DNA from: Bin80 sp965116685
Lineage (GTDB): Bacteria > Bacteroidota > Rhodothermia > Rhodothermales > Bin80
Direction: 5' to 3'
Length of the DNA stretch: 64,000 nt
Assembly (NCBI GenBank): GCA_965116685.1
Contig: OZ220707.1
Coordinates: forward strand, 2,046,001 to 2,110,000
In this document: one piece after another, positions 8,950 through 18,022 of the stretch
Layout: each line of letters begins with the position of its first letter
Position numbering within the stretch: position 1 is the first letter of the stretch
Program-made: the position numbers and the translations under genes
Notes under the pieces: generated by a model
The model's input: only the letters and a program-made list of their open reading frames with translations
The model's database searches: none
What the model was told of the DNA's origin: nothing

Positions 8950-10104
8950 TCAGTTGCCATTCTGAGAGTCAATACGGAGTCCCATGGGGCCCGTATACGC
9001 TGCCCGTGGCCGGATTAGTCGATTGTTCTCCCATTGTTCCATAAGGTGTGCCGACCAACCGGTAATACGCCCCATCACAAAGAGGGTCGTATAAAACTCT
9101 GGCTCAATCCCCAGGAGGTGATAGACGAGCCCGCTGTAGAAATCTACATTTGCGTTGATCCCTTTTTCTTCTTCCATTACCCGGGTAAGGACAGAACAAA
9201 GATTCACCCAGTACATGGCATCGCGCTCATGTCCCAATTCAGTGACCATTTGGCGCAAAACGTTTGCACGTGGATCCAGTGTCTTGTAAACACGATGTCC
9301 AAATCCCATGATGCGCTCTTTGGCAGCAAGTTTTCTGCGAACGAATTCGGCAGGATCTTCACCACTCTCGTGCAGCGCAAGCAGCATGAGCATGACCCGT
9401 GTATTTGCACCCCCATGCAGCGCCCCCTTAAGTGCTGCAACCCCGCCGGTGACGGCAGAATACATGTCACTGAGCGTAGCTCCGATAACACGTGCAGCAA
9501 AGGTTGAGGCATTCAACCCATGCTCCGCGTGCAGAACCAGAGCAGCATCCAGGGCTTCAATAGCACGAACTCCCGGCTCCTCGCCGGTAAGCATGTACAA
9601 GAAGTTTGCAGCGGTATTGCCGGTCGTCCGTGGGGGGATCGGAGGCTTCCCATGACGATGGCGCACCAGAGCGGCAATCAAAACCGGGATTTGTGCCGTC
9701 AAACGGAGCGCTTTACGATAATTGGCTTCTTCCGAACCATCATTTGCCTCAGGATCGTAATGCGAGAGCAGGGAAATGCCGGTCCGCAGTGCAGCCATTG
9801 CATCAAAGTCTGCAGGTAACCGGCTGAGCAGGTCCAATACTACTTCCGGTACATGGCGAAGGTGAACCAACTGTTCATTCAGCGTGCTTCGTTCCGCCTC
9901 TCCAGGAAGTTGGCCATGCCAGAGAAGGTATGCCACATCTTCAAAGCTACTGTTTTCAGCGAGGTCTTCAATTGCATACCCTCGATAAACCAAAGTCCCT
10001 CTACGTCCATCAATGTGACAGATGGACGAGTTGAGTGCGATGACACCCTCAAGCCCTTTTACGTGATGATCCTGGCCAGATGGAGGAATAATAGGTGGAT
10101 TCAT
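8950..10104 (-). CDS. gltA: Citrate synthase
   Basis: 384 residues from the ATG at 10104 (MNPPIIPPSGQDHHVKGLEG), selected to match the short Bacillus/Bacteroidota-type enzyme; the frame continues upstream to 10215 without a clear start. Active-site features are seen: a His in LKGALHGGANT, the GFGHRVYKTLDPRA segment and an Asp in ANVDFYSGLVYH. It condenses acetyl-CoA with oxaloacetate to open the TCA cycle. Placing citrate synthase directly upstream of sdhCAB on one strand suggests joint expression of TCA genes. Confidence 0.95.
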   Translation of the reverse strand: MNPPIIPPSGQDHHVKGLEGVIALNSSICHIDGRRGTLVYRGYAIEDLAENSSFEDVAYLLWHGQLPGEAERSTLNEQLVHLRHVPEVVLDLLSRLPADFDAMAALRTGISLLSHYDPEANDGSEEANYRKALRLTAQIPVLIAALVRHRHGKPPIPPRTTGNTAANFLYMLTGEEPGVRAIEALDAALVLHAEHGLNASTFAARVIGATLSDMYSAVTGGVAALKGALHGGANTRVMLMLLALHESGEDPAEFVRRKLAAKERIMGFGHRVYKTLDPRANVLRQMVTELGHERDAMYWVNLCSVLTRVMEEEKGINANVDFYSGLVYHLLGIEPEFYTTLFVMGRITGWSAHLMEQWENNRLIRPRAAYTGPMGLRIDSQNGN

Positions 10105-10377
10105 TTGAATAAAATTGGAAGCAGAGTCAGGCCAGTAAATTTCACAGTTTAACGTTTCAACTTCAATGATGTGCCTAAAATGGATCAATTGGCGGGCATT
10201 TTCGTAACGTAGCAAATTAATTACATCAAAAACTTGAATCGCGGGCCGTTATGGCACGCGATCAAGGCCAGCGCGCTACGATACCTTCTGCAGTCCGACC
10301 ACAGTCTCCCTCGCTGGCAGGAACGACAAGATTCGTACCTCCGGGGGTCATGCTAAGCGCGTCCAAAATTGTCTTAT
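10105..10377. promoter_or_regulatory. Divergent promoter region between citrate synthase and RNase E/G
   Basis: About 270 bases between two genes that read away from each other, so it must contain promoters in both directions. The left third is AT-rich; the middle (10240-10345) is GC-rich and could fold, but no tRNA, riboswitch or clear promoter consensus is recognised. Confidence 0.4.
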
Positions 10378-12156
10378 ATGTCAAAAGAAATCATTATTAA
10401 CACCACCCCCAAGGAAACGAGAGTTGCAATCGTTGATAAAGGGAAGTTGGTAGAGTTTTACATAGAAAATCCAGATAACGAGCGAACCGTAGGAGACATT
10501 TTCCTGGGTTCTATTGATGCACTCCGCTCGGGACTTCGAGCAGCTTTTGTGGATATTGGAGAGGATCAGCATGGGTTTTTGCATTTCTCTGATCTCACGG
10601 AAAACCTTGAGCAGCAGCTTGCTCTGGTGGAAGATCCGAAGCCTAAGGTCTCCAAAGTCATGGAGGCCGGGGCATCAAAAAAGGCAAAAACGCCCCCTCA
10701 GAGTGGTCCACCCCGACGCCGTTGGGGAGACTCGAACTTGCTGAAACCCAAACAGAAGATTCTCGTCACGATTACCAAGGAGCCCTATCACAGTAAGAGC
10801 CCCCGGCTTTCCACGGACATCTCACTGGCTGGACGTTTTCTAGTGCTGATTCCGCTTGCGGAGTACAGCGCCGTCTCGCGGCGGATTGACAACAGAAAAG
10901 AGCGCCAACGGTTGCGCGTGATTATGAAAAAAATCCGGCCATCCGGGTTTGGTCTGATTGCCCGGACCGTTGCCGAAGGAAGGGATGAAGAAGCGCTGGA
11001 ATTGGATCTTCAGTTACTCATCGACCGCTGGGGAAAAATCGAAAAAAAATTACAGGGATCCCCGAAGCCGCCCATAAAACTGTACGAAGACGTGAATCTG
11101 GCCTCTTCGATCATCCGAGATTTGTTCTCCGATGACTTCTCCCGCATTCTGGTGGATAATCATCGAATGTATCGGGCCATCCGTGGGTACATTTTGGCGG
11201 TTGCCCCCCATATGATTAATGCAGTCAAGCAACATAAGGGCCGCAAGTCGGTCTTTGCAGCGGCCGAGGTTGAGGATCAAATCAATGAGGTCTTTGATAC
11301 GCAAGTCAGTCTTCCCTCTGGTGGATCACTTATCATCGAGTCAACCGAAGCGATGCACGTGATTGATGTGAATTCCGGGCGAACACGTTCAAAACATAAT
11401 CCAGAAGGATTTGCACTGCAGGTCAATCTCGAAGCCGTGGAAGTGATTGCACGTCAAGTACGCCTGCGGGACTTGAGTGGCCTGATTGTGATTGATTTTA
11501 TCGATTTGCGGCACGAGAAGAACCGGGAAAAAGTAGATCAGGCGCTTGCGCAAGAGCTGCGCACTGATCGGGCACAGACGAATAATCTTCCAATGAGTGA
11601 GTTGGGGATTGTTCAGATTTCTCGAGAGCGTCAGCGTGTCAGCGTAACGTCAACTCACCGGCTTGCACAAAAATCACGGATCCACAGAACGCCCCCACCG
11701 GATCCAGAGGCTACCGCAAAAAGAATTGAGAAGTGGCTCGGCAAACATGATGGTGGTAGTCTGCATTTGCAGTTGCATCCGTTCACAGCTGCCTGGGTGA
11801 ACCGTGGTTCATGGCGTCGTAGCAAAAAGGCACAGTGGCAGCGGCAGTATAAGCACCGGATCACCGTTGTCGAAGCCAAAGAACTACGCCCGGACGAGTT
11901 CAGGTTTTTGGATGCCACAAGTGAGCACGACATCACGGATCTAAGTCCCCGGATGGTTCGCATTAAAGCACAATCCAAACAACCTCCGCCCAAAAGTCCC
12001 CGAAATCCTAAAAATCCTAAAAGTCCCCAAAAGTCTCAAAAGCCCAAACAGACAGACAAAAACCGTAATCAACGCAAGCCGCGTCGGAATAATAACGGTC
12101 GGGCATCCGGGAAGCGTCAGCCCCCCCGGGGGCAAAAATCGACAACCGATGCATGA
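10378..12156 (+). CDS. rng: Ribonuclease E/G family endoribonuclease lacking the zinc-link cysteines
   Basis: 592 residues from the ATG at 10378 (MSKEIIINTTPKETRVAIVD). An S1-like RNA-binding region lies at about 36-125, with an inserted lysine-rich loop. The catalytic core has HVIDVNSGR (Asp and Asn, near residue 328) and IVIDFIDLR (Asp, near 370), the residues that hold the catalytic magnesium. The usual CPxCxG zinc-link after this core is absent: the corresponding stretch reads HRLAQKSRIHRTPPPDPEAT, with no cysteine. The last 65 residues are a Lys/Arg/Pro/Gln/Asn-rich tail, likely disordered and RNA-binding. It probably processes rRNA and turns over mRNA. Its stop overlaps the next start by 8 bases. 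Confidence 0.9.
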   Translation: MSKEIIINTTPKETRVAIVDKGKLVEFYIENPDNERTVGDIFLGSIDALRSGLRAAFVDIGEDQHGFLHFSDLTENLEQQLALVEDPKPKVSKVMEAGASKKAKTPPQSGPPRRRWGDSNLLKPKQKILVTITKEPYHSKSPRLSTDISLAGRFLVLIPLAEYSAVSRRIDNRKERQRLRVIMKKIRPSGFGLIARTVAEGRDEEALELDLQLLIDRWGKIEKKLQGSPKPPIKLYEDVNLASSIIRDLFSDDFSRILVDNHRMYRAIRGYILAVAPHMINAVKQHKGRKSVFAAAEVEDQINEVFDTQVSLPSGGSLIIESTEAMHVIDVNSGRTRSKHNPEGFALQVNLEAVEVIARQVRLRDLSGLIVIDFIDLRHEKNREKVDQALAQELRTDRAQTNNLPMSELGIVQISRERQRVSVTSTHRLAQKSRIHRTPPPDPEATAKRIEKWLGKHDGGSLHLQLHPFTAAWVNRGSWRRSKKAQWQRQYKHRITVVEAKELRPDEFRFLDATSEHDITDLSPRMVRIKAQSKQPPPKSPRNPKNPKSPQKSQKPKQTDKNRNQRKPRRNNNGRASGKRQPPRGQKSTTDA

Positions 12157-12871
12157 GAAAGTCTGCAGGCGTTCACTGGCGCTCTTGCTTCTGATGCTGA
12201 TTTCTACGGAGATCGTTGCGCAGAATTGGGCTTCCGAGCGCGGGACGCAGGGTGGAGAGCTCAGTATTGGAATGATTGACCATGCTTATGTGGGTTCGGA
12301 GGCCACCGGCGGGGACTATGATTACCAGGGGATCGGCCTGGGACTTTCTTATATCGGCAAGCAGGTACGCGCGTCCCTGCTCTTTGGCCGCTCCAACGAG
12401 CCGCGCACCTTTCTTGATGTCTCCACAGTGGGCTGGCTCGCCCCCTCGTTTGCGAGAATCAAACGAGGGAATACGACATTCTCCGCCCCGATGGGGTTCT
12501 TGGTGGCGTGGCGCAGAACGACGGCAGAAAAAAACGTTGCCCCCCTCGGAGCAACAGCGATTCTGTTCGGTGCGGGGGGCGAATTGGAGCACTCCATGAA
12601 TGATCGTGCACGGGCGCGACTTCGCGTAATTCCACTTGCCGGAATTAGCGGGAGTCAGGTTTCGGATGCAGTCGGTTTCTCCTGGGCCGTAGATGCAGAG
12701 GCGCGTTTCTTTGTTGCGGAGTTTTTTTCACGTTTTGGCCTCACGATCGGGTATACCTTCCGCTACCAACTCTGGAATATCAATGGATCGAGAGCTTTTT
12801 CAGAGAGTATTGATGAGGTGTATGACTACGCTAGCCGTGTGCATACCCTGTCTGCAGGGGTGTGGTTTTGA
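12149..12871 (+). CDS. Predicted outer-membrane beta-barrel protein
   Basis: 240 residues. A signal peptide is clear: basic start MHEKVCRR, a leucine-rich core (SLALLLLMLISTEIVAQ) and a cut near AQ-NW. The mature part alternates polar and hydrophobic residues, is rich in Gly and aromatic residues, and ends LSAGVWF, with the C-terminal aromatic typical of barrel proteins. This suggests an eight- or ten-strand barrel in the outer membrane. It overlaps the end of the RNase gene by 8 bases and is followed after 3 bases by the next gene, so it is in one operon with them. No specific family is recognised. Confidence 0.65.
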   Translation: MHEKVCRRSLALLLLMLISTEIVAQNWASERGTQGGELSIGMIDHAYVGSEATGGDYDYQGIGLGLSYIGKQVRASLLFGRSNEPRTFLDVSTVGWLAPSFARIKRGNTTFSAPMGFLVAWRRTTAEKNVAPLGATAILFGAGGELEHSMNDRARARLRVIPLAGISGSQVSDAVGFSWAVDAEARFFVAEFFSRFGLTIGYTFRYQLWNINGSRAFSESIDEVYDYASRVHTLSAGVWF

Positions 12872-12874
12872 ACG

Positions 12875-13144
12875 ATGACCAAGGATAAAGCCATTCTGCG
12901 GGCCATGGAGGATGCAGCCAGAAAATCCGGGTACACGATTCGATGGGATAAGGGTCCGTTTCACGGTGGATCCTGCACGCTGGATGGAAGCAAACTGATT
13001 GTTTTGAATCGGCATCATCCAACTGAAGTGCATCTTGGGGTTCTGGCACGCACGCTGAAGGATATCCCGCTTCAGGAAATTTCCATACGCAAGGGGATGC
13101 GTAAGCACATAGAATCGATTATTCAAAAGTACTCATTCGAGTGA
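12875..13144 (+). CDS. Conserved small protein of unknown function
   Basis: 89 residues from ATG 12875 (MTKDKAILRAMEDAARKSGY). No signal peptide or membrane helix. It looks like a compact alpha/beta protein: a helix, a strand pair (YTIRWDKGPFHGGSCTLDGS, then KLIVLNRHHP), and helices including VHLGVLARTLKDIPLQEI. It lies between the barrel protein and the MBL hydrolase with gaps of 3 and 6 bases, so it is co-transcribed with them. Function unknown. Confidence 0.65.
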   Translation: MTKDKAILRAMEDAARKSGYTIRWDKGPFHGGSCTLDGSKLIVLNRHHPTEVHLGVLARTLKDIPLQEISIRKGMRKHIESIIQKYSFE

Positions 13145-13150
13145 AGATGC

Positions 13151-13792
13151 ATGCGCATTACGCTATTGGGCACCGGCACATCCGTAGGTATCCCCATGAT
13201 TGGCTGCGATTGTGAAACATGTCAGTCGGCAGACTCACGAGACAAGCGTCTGCGTACTGCATGTCATGTTCAGGCGGGAGATCTCAGCATTGTCATTGAT
13301 ACCGGACCGGATTTCCGGGTGCAGATGCTGCGTGCACAGGTGCGCCGGGTTGATGCCGTGCTATGGACGCATCACCACCTTGATCATGTGATGGGTCTGG
13401 ATGATTTGCGCCCGTACTTTTTTGACTGCAAAATGCCCATCCCTTGTTTTGCACACCGGCAGAGCGTCGATATCCTACAACGTATTTTTCCCTATGTATG
13501 GGATAAAAATGGTGTGTATCCGGGATCCTTGGATCTGGAAATCGCACAGGTCCCGTTCGAGATCAGGAGTCGGTATGGCAGCCTGGATTCCGTCCAGGTC
13601 ACTCCGATTGAGGTCATGCATGGCAGAATGCACCTGAATGGGTATCGGCTCGGCAATTTTGCGTACCTGACGGATGTGAGCCATATTCCTGAAGTGGAGT
13701 ATCACAAACTTCAAGATCTAGACTTGCTTGTGCTGGATGCACTCCGGCCCCAGAAACATCCCCGCCACTTTTCAATTACTGAAGCTGTAGAT
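13151..13792 (+). pseudogene. MBL-fold hydrolase (PhnP-like), 5' part, split by ISNCY-type element
   Basis: 214 codons of an intact metallo-beta-lactamase-fold gene up to the insertion point, starting MRITLLGTGTSVGIPMIGCD. The CDCETC cysteines near residue 20 and the metal-binding THHHLDHVMGLDD near 73-85 place it with PhnP-like phosphodiesterases acting on cyclic or nucleotide phosphates. After codon 214 the frame enters the element and stops 10 codons later, at 13822, so the product loses the last 44 residues, including an HMSHQ motif that normally supplies a late metal-binding histidine. The short product is probably inactive. The 3' part is at 15763-15897. Confidence 0.85.
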
Positions 13793-15758
13793 AGTGCTTG
13801 GCAGGAAATAGCCGTTTTTTGAATTTTGATTCTGCAGAAGTTGGCAGATTTGCTCAATTTTCTCTGCAATCTGACGAACGTTGGAAACGCCGTGTCCATT
13901 CGGTCCGTTTTGGACCCTGTTTTGGTCGTGTTTCGATGCTAAATCGGCAGATTTCGTGCGGTCTGAACGTAGCTCTGCCATCCGCACCGAACGCGCGGTC
14001 GTGTTTTGACGCGATTTCAGAGGCCTTCTACGCTGCACGCCGTCGGCGGCGTTTGGCACGTTCCTGTTCCTGATTGCGAACCAGACGTCCTAACCGATGG
14101 AGATTGGCCGCCAGTACAGCTGTAGCTACCACCCGCGCAAAGCTCTCTGGACTCACTTCACGCACCACATCCCATCCTCGTTGGTCTAAATTATTCAACG
14201 CAGATTCCACCGCCGAATGTCCTTTGCGTCCTTGTTTGAACGAGTCCGTTGCCTGACGTTCCTGCTCCTCTTTCGTACATCGCCCCTTTTTCAGCGTTGC
14301 GTTGACCTCTAACAACTGATCCAACTCGTCAAACGTTGCGGGACTGTAAAAGCCCCGATCCAAGGAGCAACTCCGAGCGTCTGGATAGATTGCCTGCACC
14401 GACTGAATCAGGGATACGGCCACATCCTTATCCGTCCCCGTCCAGATAATTTCGTGCCCCAAGACAAATTGGTACTCATCCTCAATCATCGCAACCGGAA
14501 CCCCTAACTCGCATACCACGCCAGCCTTCCCTTTGGTGATCCAACGCGTATGTGGTTTGAAAATAGACAATACCTTCTCCTGCGGGGGAATCGTTTCTCC
14601 CCGCAGAATACGACGATCGATTTGATCCACAAATTTCACTACATAGGCGACCAATTCCACGATTCGTGCCTTTGTGTTCCGCAGTTGAGCCAACTGTCTT
14701 GCATCCAATTCGGAGGGTTGCCCCACATGGTTCTGATCCATGGACGGTGCAACAAGTGCGTCCAAGTCACGAAGCAGTTGCTCTGCTTTCTCCCGGATCC
14801 GGTGACAGCGCTCCAGGTATGCCTCGACTCCCTCGTGGTTGGATTTGTACTGCCGAGCCGTGCGAATGGACTGAAACAGTTCGTAAGTCTTTCTCTGAAG
14901 ATAGGCATGCTGCCGCCAGCCTGGAAGCCCCAACTGCTTGGATACCCGGACACACTCGCGGATCAAACACCGAATCGTATCCCACAGCAGACGCACATCC
15001 GTGGGAAATTCTATATTCGTTTTGACGACTTTGGAGTCTCCTCGTGTCTTCAATAGATCCCCTTCGGTGTGTCCCACCGCCTCGTGCCCCTTGTTCACCA
15101 CCAATTGATTGATCTGCGCAAGAAGCGCCGGCGACAGGGCCGACACATTATCCTGGATCGTCTGACGGTTGTACTGCATGTCATCCTCATCGCTGTGTCC
15201 CATCATCTGGCGAAGCACCTTCAATTCATTGGCCAACAGGGCCAGACGATCATAATCACAGTGGATCGCTTGCCGCAATCCCGCCAATACCAAGATCCGC
15301 CACAAGTCCATTCCCGGACGTCCACGATCCTTGCGGACCACAGGATTGTAGCCGGAGTCCAGATGAGCAAACAGCCTTTTACGGGTCCGAGCATCCTTGA
15401 AGATCTGCTGTAGACCATACAAATAGGCGATCACATCGTCCCGACTCCTGAGATCAAGTTCAATCTCCTCAATGGGAACCATGCCAATCATCATCTGAGT
15501 TTGAAAAACCGTACGCATGAGAAAAAGAGAAACGTTGTGAAGAATCAAACGCCGAAGTCCTAACAGGGTTAAGCTTTTCTCCCCCAATGGGACGCGAAGA
15601 TTTCTGGTTTAGGGGCACAGAACGCCTGTAATCCCCCCAATTCCCTTGGAAATTACCGAAATCCAAAAAAACTCGCAGCTGAGACGATTCTCGAAAACCA
15701 CTCCAGAGACCTTGAATCGAAGATTCTTGGATGATTTTCGTATTTTCTGCCAAGCACT
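13793..15758 (-). mobile_element. ISNCY-type insertion sequence, complete (copy B)
   Basis: Inverted termini begin AGTGCTTGGCAG at 13793 and, in reverse complement, at 15758, continuing with similarity (GAAATA against AAAATA). A 4-bp AGAT duplication flanks the element (13789-13792 and 15759-15762). Length is 1966 bp with one transposase gene on the minus strand. It interrupts an MBL hydrolase gene; deleting the element and one AGAT restores the frame exactly. The duplication is the same word as for copy A read along the host gene. Confidence 0.92.
14028..15518 (-). CDS. ISNCY-type transposase (copy B)
   Basis: About 496 residues from the ATG at 15518 (MRTVFQTQMMIGMVPIEEIE), the start that aligns with copy A; the frame is open upstream to 15587. 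It shares with copy A the GRPGMDLWRILVLAGLRQAI block, DNVSALSPALLAQINQLVV, the GDSKVVKTNIEFPTDVRLLW block and a basic tail (NQEQERAKRRRRRAA). No frameshift or internal stop is seen, so it may be active. It is opposite in orientation to the gene it interrupts. Confidence 0.88.
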   Translation of the reverse strand: MRTVFQTQMMIGMVPIEEIELDLRSRDDVIAYLYGLQQIFKDARTRKRLFAHLDSGYNPVVRKDRGRPGMDLWRILVLAGLRQAIHCDYDRLALLANELKVLRQMMGHSDEDDMQYNRQTIQDNVSALSPALLAQINQLVVNKGHEAVGHTEGDLLKTRGDSKVVKTNIEFPTDVRLLWDTIRCLIRECVRVSKQLGLPGWRQHAYLQRKTYELFQSIRTARQYKSNHEGVEAYLERCHRIREKAEQLLRDLDALVAPSMDQNHVGQPSELDARQLAQLRNTKARIVELVAYVVKFVDQIDRRILRGETIPPQEKVLSIFKPHTRWITKGKAGVVCELGVPVAMIEDEYQFVLGHEIIWTGTDKDVAVSLIQSVQAIYPDARSCSLDRGFYSPATFDELDQLLEVNATLKKGRCTKEEQERQATDSFKQGRKGHSAVESALNNLDQRGWDVVREVSPESFARVVATAVLAANLHRLGRLVRNQEQERAKRRRRRAA

Positions 15759-15762
15759 AGAT

Positions 15763-15897
15763 ATTGCCCGTAGAATCGGAGCGAAGCAAACCGTATTTAT
15801 TCACATGTCTCATCAGGTCCTCCACGCACGGGAGAGTACACAACTGCCGGAGACGATGCGGTTCGGGTATGACGAAATGACTCTTAATTCAAGTTGA
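15763..15897 (+). pseudogene. MBL-fold hydrolase (PhnP-like), 3' part
   Basis: 45 codons that continue the frame of 13151-13792 after the element: IARRIGAKQTVFIHMSHQ and then VLHARESTQLPETMRFGYDE to a TGA at 15895-15897. The IHMSHQ motif is the expected late metal-ligand segment of the family, confirming that this is the true C-terminus. It ends 2 bases before the aroQ ATG, so the intact gene formed one operon with aroQ. It has no start of its own and is unlikely to be made. Confidence 0.88.
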
Positions 15898-15899
15898 CC

Positions 15900-16331
15900 A
15901 TGAAACACCAAATTCTTATTCTGAACGGTCCAAATCTCAATCTTTTGGGAGAGCGGGAACCCGATCAATATGGGAAACTATCTTTGGAGCAGCTTGAAGC
16001 TGATTTGCGGAGTGAGTTTCCAGATACGGATTTATCGTTCTATCAGAGCAACCATGAAGGGGATCTGGTTGATCGCCTTCATCAGGCGCACCGCTCGGGT
16101 CTGAAGGGGATTGTATTCAATCCGGGAGCCTATACCCATACATCGGTAGCCTTGCGGGATGCCGTGCGGGCAATCGAAATCCCGGTGATTGAGGTTCACC
16201 TCAGCAATATTTATTCCCGGGAAGCTTTTCGACATTTCTCTTATCTGGCACCGGTCTGTGTGGGACAAATCTCAGGTCTGGGCACCACGGGATATAGCCT
16301 AGCTGTTCATTGGTTGCGGGCGAACGCTTAG
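15900..16331 (+). CDS. aroQ: 3-dehydroquinate dehydratase, type II
   Basis: 143 residues from ATG 15900 (MKHQILILNGPNLNLLGERE). The family pattern is clear: NGPNLNLLG, the catalytic Tyr in DQYGKLSLEQ, QSNHEGDLVD, FNPGAYTHTSVALRDAV and EVHLSNIYSREAFR with its catalytic His earlier in the chain. It catalyses the third step of the shikimate pathway. The upstream operon promoter is now separated from it by the 1.97-kb element, so its expression may depend on a promoter in or near the element end. It overlaps the nadE stop by 4 bases, convergently. Confidence 0.96.
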   Translation: MKHQILILNGPNLNLLGEREPDQYGKLSLEQLEADLRSEFPDTDLSFYQSNHEGDLVDRLHQAHRSGLKGIVFNPGAYTHTSVALRDAVRAIEIPVIEVHLSNIYSREAFRHFSYLAPVCVGQISGLGTTGYSLAVHWLRANA

Positions 16332-17956
16332 GGACGCCGGGCGACGATGGGCTCTCTGCGCCCACTCCCGAACGCTTTCGGGCGCAGTCGCAGAGCCGGT
16401 GCGGCCTGCCGCCGCTTGAATTCAGTCTGATCCACCTGGCGGGCGATTTCCTGGACAAGGTCTTTGTCGTAATCCAGAAGCTCAGCCGTTTCCACCACAC
16501 TCATCTGGTGTTCGATGTACTGTTTAAGGATCCTGTCGAGTATATCGTACGGTGGCAGGGAATCCAAATCTTTCTGGCCTGGACTCAATTCGGCCGAGGG
16601 GGGCTTGTGCATTGTAGATGCGGGAATAATTCTTTTTGGCCGGTTCAACAATTTTGCCAACTCATATACCTCTGTTTTATAGAGGTCTCCCAGAACCGCA
16701 AGTCCACCACTCATGTCGCCATATAGCGTCGCGTACCCCATCGCGAGTTCACTTTTATTTCCGGTGGCAAGGACCATTCCCCTATACTTGTTGGCAAAAG
16801 CCATGAGCAGGGTTCCCCGTATACGTGCCTGAATATTCTCTTCCGTCACATCATGATAATAATTTTCGAAAGGTTTGCGAAGAGCGTTGTTAAAACTATT
16901 CATCAGGCGTTGAATCGGGATCGTGATCAGCTTGATTCCAAGGTTCAAAGCCAGGCTTTTGGCATCGTCTTTCGACCCTTTGGAAGAGAAACTTGAGGGC
17001 ATGGAAACACCTACGACCCGCCCTGGCCCCAATGCACGCACGGCAAGCGCAGCGGTCACTGCGGAGTCAATGCCTCCACTCAGACCAACAATCACCCCTC
17101 CACGAATCCCGGTTTTGTTCATGTAATCCCGAATCCCCAAGGTCAAGGCTTCCCGTACCTGTTTTCTCGCAGGGATGGAGATAAATTTTGATCTTGGTGC
17201 TTTCTCCGTATCCCACTCCAGCAGTGCTTCCTCAAATGCCGGGGCTTCAAGCACCTTTCCCCCCTGCATGACACAGCTTCGTCCATCAAAAATCAAGTCC
17301 GTATTTGCTCCAACCAGGTTCGTGAAGATATAGGGTCGTCCGTACTTTTGATGAACAGTTTCCATGAGTTCATAACGCTCAAGATGCTTGTCAATCGCAA
17401 AGGGGGAGGCGCAGAGGTTGATAAAAAGGTCCGGGGACTGTGCGGCCAATGTAGAAACCGGATCGTGTGGATAAGGCTTTACATCCAAGTCATGCACATT
17501 CCACAGGTCTTCGCAAATATGAACGCCCAGATTCAGTCCACGCCAGCGAAGGACGATGGGGGACGATCCGGCGGCGAAGTATCGCTGCTCATCAAATACA
17601 TCATAGGTGGGCAGGAGCTGTTTATGGCAGACCCCGAGACAATGACCATCTTCATACAGGTATGCTGCATTGTGCAGAGGCTTTCCATGTCCCGTATGAT
17701 ATGCCAACCCTCCGAGAAGCACTCCCAGGCCCCTGGGGAGCAACTTTGCCAGTCTCTGGCGTTCCTGATGTTCGCGGGTCACAAATTCCTTGGTCTCCAA
17801 CAGGTCTATCGGAGGATACCCTGTGAGGGTCAGTTCGGGGAATACTGTCAGGTCAGCACCGCAGGCATGTGCTTTCTCGGAGTAGTGCAGTACCTTGTCT
17901 GAGTTTCCCCTCAGGTCTCCTACAACCGTATTTATTTGTGCCAAGGCCAGCTTCAT
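16328..17956 (-). CDS. nadE: Glutamine-dependent NAD+ synthetase
   Basis: 542 residues. The first half is a nitrilase-type amidase domain (Glu in PELTLTGYPPIDLL near 42, Lys in CHKQLLPTYDVFDE, Cys in VHICEDLWN) that frees ammonia from glutamine. The second half is the synthetase domain with the ATP pyrophosphatase motif GLSGGIDSAVTAALAV near residue 290 and NKSELAMGYATLYGDMSGGL. It makes NAD+ from nicotinic acid adenine dinucleotide. The tail (RRQAAPALRLRPKAFGSGRR) is basic, as is usual. Convergent with aroQ and overlapping it by 4 bases. Confidence 0.96.
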   Translation of the reverse strand: MKLALAQINTVVGDLRGNSDKVLHYSEKAHACGADLTVFPELTLTGYPPIDLLETKEFVTREHQERQRLAKLLPRGLGVLLGGLAYHTGHGKPLHNAAYLYEDGHCLGVCHKQLLPTYDVFDEQRYFAAGSSPIVLRWRGLNLGVHICEDLWNVHDLDVKPYPHDPVSTLAAQSPDLFINLCASPFAIDKHLERYELMETVHQKYGRPYIFTNLVGANTDLIFDGRSCVMQGGKVLEAPAFEEALLEWDTEKAPRSKFISIPARKQVREALTLGIRDYMNKTGIRGGVIVGLSGGIDSAVTAALAVRALGPGRVVGVSMPSSFSSKGSKDDAKSLALNLGIKLITIPIQRLMNSFNNALRKPFENYYHDVTEENIQARIRGTLLMAFANKYRGMVLATGNKSELAMGYATLYGDMSGGLAVLGDLYKTEVYELAKLLNRPKRIIPASTMHKPPSAELSPGQKDLDSLPPYDILDRILKQYIEHQMSVVETAELLDYDKDLVQEIARQVDQTEFKRRQAAPALRLRPKAFGSGRREPIVARRP

Positions 17957-18022
17957 ATGGGATCCCTAATGCAAATCCCTAAGTAATACGATTAACCGCA
18001 ATGCATTCTCCATTATAGTCCC

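Noticed and set aside
10240..10345. Possible tRNA or riboswitch in the GC-rich middle of the citrate synthase/RNase gap
   Set aside because: No T-loop text, no cloverleaf and no recognised riboswitch core could be assembled.
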